A DNA stretch of 43,877 nucleotides, taken from a virus. The first letter of the stretch is position 1. The number at the start of each line of letters is the position of its first letter. The notes under the pieces were generated by a model. That model was given only the letters and a program-made list of their open reading frames with translations. It ran no database searches and was not told the DNA's origin. The translations under genes and the position numbers were made by a program. This document shows, one piece after another, positions 38,179 through 43,877 of the stretch. The stretch covers positions 1 to 43,877 of IMG/VR virus record IMGVR_UViG_3300046780_000840. The stretch is one strand, 5' to 3'.

Positions 38179-39215
38179 GTCTGGCTCTCCCACTTCAGAA
38201 TGCGGGAGTTCGGGAAATCGTCCGCAGTCTTGTCACCCTGCGTCCTCCCGTACCCCAGCAAAGCGTACCACGCGATGCCCTTGCTCCGACCGTAGTCGGT
38301 GGGGATCTTGCCGCGGATCTCCTCGGGAATCGCGATGGCCTCGGCGACAGTGTCTTCGCCGAAGAAGAAGATCCAGTCCGACTTGTTGTTCGACCACGGC
38401 TGTGGTGTGTCGGTCTGCGGGTTGAACGTCGTGAAGTTTTCCGCACCGCCTTTCGGGATGTGCGTCTGCTCCACGAAGCGCATGTTGTAGAAGCGGCCGA
38501 TCTCGCCGTTCATAATCATGCCGAAGCCCGTCTCGGTGTACTGATACGTCTGCTCCAACTGCGGGTTGGCCGGGTCCGAACCCTTGATGTACGTGAAGGT
38601 CGTCGGCCGCGCGATGCAGTAGTAGTCATCGCCGATGAAGGCCGGGATGTTGCGCTCCTTCATGTTGTCGACGATCAACCGCAGGTGGCCCTTGGCGAAC
38701 GGGCAGTTGTTGACGACGCCGATCGAGCCGGTGCCGGGCGACGAACTGATCACGATCGACGCGCCCGCGCTCGCCGCAGCATCCGAACTGTTGACCTTCA
38801 GTCCGGTCGAGTTGAACTGCGCCCACGCTTGGATGTCGAGCGCCTGCTTGCAGTCGTGCTTCAGCACGCGGTGGATGATCTCCTGCACCGGGTGCTGCGA
38901 CAGGTTGTCGAGCTTCTGGGTGAAGGGAACGGAGTTGCCGTACTCCGTCATCGTCACGCTCTTCTGCGTGATGATGAAGTTGGTCTCGGGCATGGCGTTC
39001 GTTTCGTTCAGCGGCGCGCCCTTGGTTTGCGCGCGTGAGTAGACGTTGAACGAGTACGTGTCGCCGCGCTGCAGACCCTTGTCGGTGGCGTCCTTCGCAT
39101 CGCAGAACTGCCGGAATTTCACGACCGGCAGCACGGACATGCGGAGTACGTTCGACAACTCGGGGGCGAACATGAAGCCGCCGAGCGCGTTCACACTCCA
39201 AATTTGACCCGCCAT
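38175..39215 (-). CDS. Major capsid protein (N4 gp56-like HK97 fold), 346 aa
   Basis: Likely the shell protein. Seen: an early G-G-F-M-F-A-P-E-L-S-N-V-L-R-M-S part, a beta segment D-T-Y-S-F-N-V-Y-S-R-A-Q, then S-V-T-M-T-E-Y-G-N-S-V-P-F-T-Q-K-L-D-N-L-S-Q-H-P-V, which matches the pattern of N4-gp56-type and related coat proteins, and a later V-L-K-H-D-C-K-Q-A-L-D-I. Preceded by the scaffold gene, followed by a small decoration-type gene. Ribosome site GAGGAG. A 9-bp hairpin lies 39-63 bp upstream of the start. Confidence 0.82.
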   Translation of the reverse strand: MAGQIWSVNALGGFMFAPELSNVLRMSVLPVVKFRQFCDAKDATDKGLQRGDTYSFNVYSRAQTKGAPLNETNAMPETNFIITQKSVTMTEYGNSVPFTQKLDNLSQHPVQEIIHRVLKHDCKQALDIQAWAQFNSTGLKVNSSDAAASAGASIVISSSPGTGSIGVVNNCPFAKGHLRLIVDNMKERNIPAFIGDDYYCIARPTTFTYIKGSDPANPQLEQTYQYTETGFGMIMNGEIGRFYNMRFVEQTHIPKGGAENFTTFNPQTDTPQPWSNNKSDWIFFFGEDTVAEAIAIPEEIRGKIPTDYGRSKGIAWYALLGYGRTQGDKTADDFPNSRILKWESQT

Positions 39216-39253
39216 GGGGGTGACTCCTCATCAGGCCCGCCCCCGCCGACCCT

Positions 39254-39278
39254 CGTGTACTGCGTTTGTCAGTACACG
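39254..39278 (-). other. Strong hairpin between scaffold and capsid genes
   Basis: CGTGTACTG (39254-39262) and CAGTACACG (39270-39278) form a perfect 9-bp stem with a 7-nt loop. On the minus strand it begins inside the last codons of the scaffold gene, includes its stop (TGA 39271-39269) and has no T-run. It may be a ribonuclease or stability element raising capsid over scaffold messenger. Confidence 0.6.
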
Positions 39279-40531
39279 GGCTGATGTCGCGAGGCGCGGT
39301 ACATTTTGACCACGTCTGCCGGTGAGGTTGGGTAGTCGGGCACGACCTCTTGCGCGGGAACCCGGTCCGATGCCGTCGAAGGCTGCGGGATGCGCCGCTT
39401 GAAGTTGGTGCGTGTGTGGACCGCTGCCGTGACATCGGCATTCGGTGCATCGACGATACCTGCTCGACCCAGCACTCGCTTTGCAACTTCGTCAGCGATG
39501 ACGACCCATGGCCTGCCGCGGTTCTTCGCGTCCGCCACTTCGGCGTTGTACAGGTGGGCGCAATCTTTGCGCAGCGTCGGATCGTCGAGGATGACCTTGT
39601 ACCGATCCTGCATCAGCCCATTGACCGCGTCGACCTGCGACTTCGTCGCAGCGGCAGATTCCCTCTCTGCCCACTCCTTCTCGAACCTCGCCTGCTCCAG
39701 TGCAATCAGCTTGTCGACGTCCACACCCGGTGAACGATGAGTCGCTTCAAGCACTTCCGCCATGGCCGCTACGGCACGGTCGGGATCTCCCGCGTAGAGC
39801 TCGGTCACCAAATTTTCAATCTTGGTGCGGTCTACTGGTCCCTTGGGTGCCGGGGTCTCGGCACTTGCGGGTTGGCGCGCCGGGGAGCCGGTGGCCGTTG
39901 CTGAAGCCGGTTCAGTGGGTCTGCTGTCGGCGTTCAGTTCTTTCTTCAGCTTCTCGAAAGCGCGGCGCTTGTCTGCCGCGACCTGCGAGAGCTCTTGTGC
40001 TCTGTGAGCATCGCGCTCGGCTTGGGCGATGTTGAGATCGCCCTGCTCCAGCTTGTGCTCGGCGGCGAGTTGGATCTGTCGAGCCTCGACGCCGCCTGCA
40101 GCTTCAACTGCGGCGCGCGACTCTTGGATCTCCTTGCCGTAAACCTTGAGCGTGACAAGTTCGTCGCCGCTCGCGCCGGAATCTACACCCGGCGTCGGCT
40201 CTTCCGCAACCACATTGCGCGGCGTCTGCATCGCGCTGTCGCCCGCCGTCGCGACGTCAGCAACCACGGCATCGCCACCCTCCTCGTACCCGGCCTGCAG
40301 TTCGGCCGCGCCGGGAACCTCCGCAAGATCCTGCTCGCGTTCGGCCTGATGGAGCGCGTTGTAGCGCCCGATGATCGCCTTGCGCGACGCGTTCGGATCG
40401 AGGTTGCGCTCGATGATGTCGCGCTGCGGGCGCTCCAGATCAACCTCGCGAGGATCGCCCCCGCCCCTGATCTTCAACGTGTCGGTGCCGGTGCCCTTCG
40501 TGGTGCTCGATGCTGTCTCTCTGATTGCCAT
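39269..40531 (-). CDS. Scaffolding protein candidate, 420 aa
   Basis: A charged, coiled-coil-rich protein directly upstream of the capsid gene. Heptad-like, Glu/Lys/Ala stretches (EARQIQLAAEHKLEQGDLNIAQ; ADKRRAFEKLKKELNAD) and a Pro/Ser/Ala linker precede a helical C-terminal part (EQARFEKEWAERESAAATKSQ) and a final basic segment (NFKRRIPQ). This is the usual architecture of podovirus scaffolds, though a capsid-associated or protease role is not excluded. It ends in a hairpin. Confidence 0.75.
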   Translation of the reverse strand: MAIRETASSTTKGTGTDTLKIRGGGDPREVDLERPQRDIIERNLDPNASRKAIIGRYNALHQAEREQDLAEVPGAAELQAGYEEGGDAVVADVATAGDSAMQTPRNVVAEEPTPGVDSGASGDELVTLKVYGKEIQESRAAVEAAGGVEARQIQLAAEHKLEQGDLNIAQAERDAHRAQELSQVAADKRRAFEKLKKELNADSRPTEPASATATGSPARQPASAETPAPKGPVDRTKIENLVTELYAGDPDRAVAAMAEVLEATHRSPGVDVDKLIALEQARFEKEWAERESAAATKSQVDAVNGLMQDRYKVILDDPTLRKDCAHLYNAEVADAKNRGRPWVVIADEVAKRVLGRAGIVDAPNADVTAAVHTRTNFKRRIPQPSTASDRVPAQEVVPDYPTSPADVVKMYRASRHQPVY

Positions 40532-40543
40532 GGCCGCAGCCTC

Positions 40544-40813
40544 TCATCCGCCGTTCGGTTCAATTGGGTGATCGCGTTTCGTGAAGAGGGTGAAGGAATT
40601 CTCGCCGCGCACAACGGAGTCGCGCACGGTCAGCAGCAGCTTGTCGAGCTCGAGCGCCTGCTCGCCGCCGACGCCACCGGCCCAGCCGCCCTGCTTGTTG
40701 ACGAGCAGCACGACGACGCAGCCGAAGCCCTCGCCGTCTTTCTCCATCGCGTGCGCCGTGCGCGCGAGATGCTCGAGGACGTCGCCGACCGGAATCATTG
40801 CCTCTTCAGTCAT
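40544..40813 (-). CDS. Hypothetical protein, 89 aa
   Basis: Not recognised. Mixed alpha/beta: an N-terminal helix (VGDVLEHLARTAHAMEKDG) then G-F-G-C-V-V-V-L-L-V-N-K-Q and a short charged end. It overlaps the upstream gene by 8 bp. Position between portal and scaffold suggests a head-assembly accessory. Confidence 0.7.
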   Translation of the reverse strand: MTEEAMIPVGDVLEHLARTAHAMEKDGEGFGCVVVLLVNKQGGWAGGVGGEQALELDKLLLTVRDSVVRGENSFTLFTKRDHPIEPNGG

Positions 40814-41192
40814 TGCCGACTTCCCTCTGGATGCGCTCGAGATCGTTCTGCGCTTCCTTGCTTTCGAGGAGAACTTCGTCGAGCGCGAAGATCGCCATGT
40901 GCGCGGCCTGCGCACGCCGGTGCGCCTTGACCACTTCCGGATCCAGCGGATCATCCGCGAGCAGCCACGCCTCTTGCGCGTCGGTGATCGTGCGGACCAA
41001 TCGGTCGACGACATGCTTGCCGGTGCGCGACTCGAGGAATTTTTCGCAGTGCAGGCCATCCTTGACCTTTTTCCACACTTCCACAAGTCCACGATTCTGC
41101 AAATGCTCGAGCAGGTCCGCCTCGGCGGCATGCGCGGCGGCGATGCGTTCGTCGGCGGCACGTTGCAATTCGTCGAGGTCTTGTTCAGCCAT
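40806..41192 (-). CDS. Helical head-region protein, 128 aa
   Basis: Not recognised. All-helical by eye: heptad-like charged segments from the start (EQDLDELQRAADERIAAAH...AEADLLEHLQN) through D-V-V-type helices to E-A-Q-N-D-L-E-R-I-Q-R-E-V-G-N-D. The ATG at 41192 overlaps the upstream gene by 8 bp. Likely a head-assembly helper. Confidence 0.7.
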   Translation of the reverse strand: MAEQDLDELQRAADERIAAAHAAEADLLEHLQNRGLVEVWKKVKDGLHCEKFLESRTGKHVVDRLVRTITDAQEAWLLADDPLDPEVVKAHRRAQAAHMAIFALDEVLLESKEAQNDLERIQREVGND

Positions 41193-41382
41193 GCTTGCGC
41201 TTCCTGTGCTTCGGCGTGCGGCGCTTGTAGACGGGCCGGTACTTGCGCTGCCACGCCACGAGGTAGAGGAGATTTCCGCGGTGCAGTGTGCCAATCGGAA
41301 ACGGCTCGCACAAGCGCATGCCGAACTCGCTGTCGACGAACGACTGCGCGAGCGCGACCGAGATGCCGAACGATTCGGTCAT
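41185..41382 (-). CDS. Small basic protein, 65 aa
   Basis: Not recognised. First half mixed (SFGISVALAQSFVDSEFGMRLCE), second half strongly basic (RKYRPVYKRRTPKHRKRKHG). ATGA overlap with the preceding gene. A nucleic-acid-binding head component is possible. Confidence 0.65.
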   Translation of the reverse strand: MTESFGISVALAQSFVDSEFGMRLCEPFPIGTLHRGNLLYLVAWQRKYRPVYKRRTPKHRKRKHG

Positions 41383-41564
41383 GCAAACCGCGGCGGCTTC
41401 GTCTTGCGCTGGGGCAGCGCGTTGACGTACCGCTTGCCCTTGGCCTTGTCCGCTGCGGTGAATTTTGCCGCGACCTCGGGCGACGGTCCGCCGCCGCCGG
41501 GCTTCTTCCAGCCGTGCTCCGTCGCCAGCATCAACTTGCGCTGCGCCTTGCTGACGTCGGGCAC
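41379..41564 (-). CDS. Small head-region protein ('VSKAQRKLM' type), 61 aa
   Basis: A short basic protein with V-S-K-A-Q-R-K-L-M, then H-G-W-K-K-P and V-A-A-K-F-T-A-A-D-K-A-K-G, a pattern seen in small phage proteins found near portals. GTG start one base after the upstream stop. Function unknown. Confidence 0.68.
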   Translation of the reverse strand: MPDVSKAQRKLMLATEHGWKKPGGGGPSPEVAAKFTAADKAKGKRYVNALPQRKTKPPRFA

Positions 41565-41565
41565 G

Positions 41566-41838
41566 TCAGTACTCCGCGGTCGGCTTCGCGCGGCCCGTGC
41601 CGTACTTCGCCTTCGGGATGATGTGCTTGCCCTTGTTCGTCTTGCCCTTCGCGAACAAGCTCGAGCGATGGTGCGGCGTCTTGCCGGTGGGCGCTGACAG
41701 CGTCGGATCCGGCGGCATCGGCTTGCCGAAGCGTGGTCCCGGCAGCGACGCGCGATTGCCGCCCGCGGGCTGCGACGGCGGCGTCGGATTCGTCGGCGAC
41801 ACCGGCGTCGGCGTGATGTTGAACGGCTGTGGAGGCAT
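41566..41838 (-). CDS. Pro-rich small protein, 90 aa
   Basis: Not recognised. Pro/Thr-rich N-terminus (MPPQPFNITPTPVSPTNPTPP), then a basic end (HHRSSLFAKGKTNKGKHIIPKAKYG). ATG 41838 is preceded by AAAAGGAGATT. First gene downstream of the portal, 28 bp after its stop. Confidence 0.68.
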   Translation of the reverse strand: MPPQPFNITPTPVSPTNPTPPSQPAGGNRASLPGPRFGKPMPPDPTLSAPTGKTPHHRSSLFAKGKTNKGKHIIPKAKYGTGRAKPTAEY

Positions 41839-41866
41839 TTTTAATCTCCTTTTGCGAATTACTAAT

Positions 41867-43877
41867 TCACCCGGCCGCGCCGGGCAGTTGGCCGAACTTG
41901 CCGCGCTCGATCGTGCCCGCGGCACCGGGCACCATGGGCCCGCCGCCGTTGGAACGCAACGACTGGATGAACGGCTGGTCTTGCGAGAGCTCCGGCGTCT
42001 CGGTCGGCAGCGTCGCCTGCTGCGGCGACGGGATGGACGTCGCGATCTTCAACTGGAATTCGCGATCGGCCTGCATGATCGAGTTCGACAGCGCCTCGCG
42101 CTCGAGCAGCAACTGGCCCTGCTTGATCACGTTGCCCTCGCGCAGGATCTGCGTGTCGAGTTGCGCGATCTGGTGCTTGAGGTCGGCGACGTAGTGCTTC
42201 GCGGCCTGCGTGCCGAGCGCGACGTTGGCCTGCACCTGCGCCTTGATCGTCGCGATCTTTTCCGCGGACGACGCCCTGATCTGCGCAATCTTTTCCGCCG
42301 ACGCGTGCTTCGCCGCTTCCTGTTGCGCCGCGGCCTGCAGATCCGCCACCTGCTTCTTGAGGTTGGTGACCTGCGGATCTTCCTGCCCCTGCTGCTTGAC
42401 CGACGGGAAGAAGCGCGAGCCGTCCTTGTAGCCGAGGATGCCCATCACCTCGCGCACGACCTCGGGACCGCTGACCTCCGCGGCCATCTGCGGTGCCATC
42501 TGGCCGATCGTCGAAAAGCCGATCGCGAGGCGCTGGATCCGCTGCAGCGGGTCGGTGTTGCCGAAGCCGACGCTGACCTGCAGGTTGACCGGCTGCTGCA
42601 TCGCGCGGAACGCGGTCTGCCAGTCGGACTGCGAGGTTTCGCCTGCGGCGATCTCGAGCACGGTCTGGTCGTTCTCGAACTCGCGCTCGAGCTCCACGCA
42701 CTGCGCCAGCACCGGCTGCACCCATGTCTCGACGTACGTGCGCAGGCCCAGTTCGGTGACGAGGTCCGCGCCTTGGCCGAGGAGCTCGGTGTTGCGCACC
42801 TTCTGGTCGCGCTGGCTGACCGCGCCGATGGTCGACTGGCTCATCGTGCCGGTGACGTCGCCGAAGTCCAGATCAATGCGGTCCTGCTCGGTGTACGCCG
42901 CCGACGTGACGTCCTTCGTCTCGAGTTGCTTCACGTCGGAAGTCGGCTCGGTCGTCATCGTGATCGAGCCGGGCACGTTGCGCATCAGCGAGCGCATGTC
43001 GGTCATCTGCCCGCGCTTGACGATGTAGCGGTTGTTCAACGCGAGGCGGATGTTGTCGTTGCGCTGATTGAGAATATCGTTGCCGAATTCCTGCAGCGAC
43101 TTGCTGACCTCGACCGGGCCCGACGGGTAGATCCGGTGCGGCTCGATCATGCAGTTGCCCATCACGTACGGGCGACGCGAGATGCCGAACACTTCCTCGA
43201 GCGGCACCGGGTCGGAAAGCTGGCGCACGGTGCCGAGCGTTTCGTAGACGTAGTCGAGGCCGTCGACGCGCACGATGTTCCGATGCACCCACACGATGCG
43301 GTTGTGCTGGCCCTGCTGCACCTGCGAGTAGCGGTCGAGTCGTGCGCCGGTCTCGCGCGCTTGGCGAATGACCTGCGCGGTCGCGCTCTGGTCGGAGCCG
43401 CCGGAGAGCAACTCCTGCTCGTTGAAGTCCTTGAGGTACGGCACCTGCGAGCCGTACGAGCGCGCGTTCTTGATGTGGTAGACGAGGTCGTCGACGAACC
43501 ACGGGATCTGCTCGATCACGTACGGGCTCGAGTTGATCGGATCGGCCCAGTCGCTCGACGGGTGGATGCGCACGTTCTCCACCGGGATCAGCCGCACCCA
43601 CGGCGTGTCGCGCGTGATCTTCGTCTTCTTGCGTTCGACGCCGGTCGCCTTGCCGGTGGCGTCGTATTCGTCCTCGATGATCGTGGCCTCTTGGTAGCGC
43701 CACTCCTGACACGAGAGCACCACGCCCTGCGACATCGCGTCGAAGAAACCTGCGAGCGCGATCTTGAACCACGGCACCGTTTGCTTGAGCCGGTGATTGA
43801 GCACCGCCGTGTGGACTTTCGCCGCCGTGACCTGCGCCGGATCCGACTGGTTCAATGCTTCGCAGTTCGTCACCTCC
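41867..43877 (-). CDS. Portal protein, C-terminal part; N-terminus outside the window
   Basis: The head-to-tail DNA gate. About 669 codons are visible. Seen: T-P-W-V-R-L-I-P-V-E-N-V-R-I-H-P-S-S-D-W typical of the portal wing/stem region, Q-F-x-x-D-I-L-N-Q-R-N-D-N-I-R-L-A, D-F-G-D-V-T-G-T-M-S-Q-S, and a coiled-coil C-terminus (residues about 515-615: VTNLKKQVADLQAAAQQEAAK, EKIAQIRASSAEKIATIKAQ). A long coiled coil at the end is known for P22-like portals. A GTG at 43873 follows GGAG but sits inside a conserved region, and the codon before it is in frame, so I treat the gene as cut at the edge. Confidence 0.88.
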   Translation of the reverse strand, partial: EVTNCEALNQSDPAQVTAAKVHTAVLNHRLKQTVPWFKIALAGFFDAMSQGVVLSCQEWRYQEATIIEDEYDATGKATGVERKKTKITRDTPWVRLIPVENVRIHPSSDWADPINSSPYVIEQIPWFVDDLVYHIKNARSYGSQVPYLKDFNEQELLSGGSDQSATAQVIRQARETGARLDRYSQVQQGQHNRIVWVHRNIVRVDGLDYVYETLGTVRQLSDPVPLEEVFGISRRPYVMGNCMIEPHRIYPSGPVEVSKSLQEFGNDILNQRNDNIRLALNNRYIVKRGQMTDMRSLMRNVPGSITMTTEPTSDVKQLETKDVTSAAYTEQDRIDLDFGDVTGTMSQSTIGAVSQRDQKVRNTELLGQGADLVTELGLRTYVETWVQPVLAQCVELEREFENDQTVLEIAAGETSQSDWQTAFRAMQQPVNLQVSVGFGNTDPLQRIQRLAIGFSTIGQMAPQMAAEVSGPEVVREVMGILGYKDGSRFFPSVKQQGQEDPQVTNLKKQVADLQAAAQQEAAKHASAEKIAQIRASSAEKIATIKAQVQANVALGTQAAKHYVADLKHQIAQLDTQILREGNVIKQGQLLLEREALSNSIMQADREFQLKIATSIPSPQQATLPTETPELSQDQPFIQSLRSNGGGPMVPGAAGTIERGKFGQLPGAAG

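Noticed and set aside
43858-43877. GTG at 43873 after GGAG as the true portal start.
   Set aside because: The frame is open to the edge and the sequence there matches a region well inside portals, not an N-terminus.
1-43877. tRNA genes, tmRNA or integrase/attachment sites.
   Set aside because: No T-loop/anticodon pattern, tyrosine or serine recombinase motif or flanking direct repeats found by reading.

Overview
The window is a contiguous piece of a GC-rich, tailed, double-stranded DNA phage with a podovirus-type virion (P22/Bcep22-like layout). This follows from a portal, scaffold, N4 gp56-like major capsid protein, P22 gp4/gp10-like connector proteins, DNA-ejection-type internal proteins and very large multidomain 'polyvalent' proteins in head-to-tail order. 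The host is most likely a GC-rich proteobacterium: one ribosome binding site matches 12 nt of the anti-Shine-Dalgarno end of 16S rRNA, sigma-70-like promoters are visible, and a phage-carried secreted protein has a Gram-negative-style signal peptide. Both edges cut genes: the primase-helicase at the left and the portal at the right. I see no terminase, integrase, holin, endolysin, tRNA or CRISPR array, so the genome must continue outside the window.

Layout. (1) 1-4922, minus strand: replication operon with a small HTH regulator, a VRR-NUC nuclease, two unknown proteins, a DEAH-type helicase and a CHC2/TOPRIM primase fused to a VirE-type helicase. (2) 4923-5063: a 141-bp divergent control region with two back-to-back sigma-70 promoters and an inverted repeat spanning both -35 boxes. 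It is the longest non-coding stretch in the window. (3) 5064-10509, plus strand: a tightly overlapping early operon of 14 genes. It holds an exonuclease VIII/DUF3799-like nuclease, a Sak4-like RecA-fold ATPase, a second PD-(D/E)XK protein, small membrane proteins, small Cys-rich proteins and unknowns. (4) 10510-43877, minus strand: the late virion operon. Reading in the transcribed direction it runs portal, six small proteins, scaffold, major capsid protein, a probable decoration protein, an intrinsic terminator, connector/tail-hub proteins, a tandem pair of paralogous tail proteins, Ala/Pro-rich and DNA-ejection proteins, a GNAT acetyltransferase, a 2274-residue polyvalent protein with its 705-residue partner, two tail-fibre-like proteins and a secreted protein.

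How it works together. The HTH protein probably sits at the switch between the replication operon (its own) and the recombination operon opposite. The exonuclease plus Sak4-like ATPase looks like a single-strand-annealing recombination pair that would work beside the primase-helicase and DEAH helicase. The late operon builds the capsid and short tail. The internal proteins and giant polyvalent proteins are probably packaged and injected with the DNA, carrying a zinc peptidase-like, an inorganic-pyrophosphatase-like and perhaps an ADP-ribosyltransferase-like domain into the host.

The best candidates for new biology are the giant polyvalent pair, the secreted two-repeat protein at the end of the late operon, the operator-like repeat in the divergent region, and the exonuclease whose catalytic acid appears replaced by histidine. 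All family calls come from reading motifs by eye; no database search was run.
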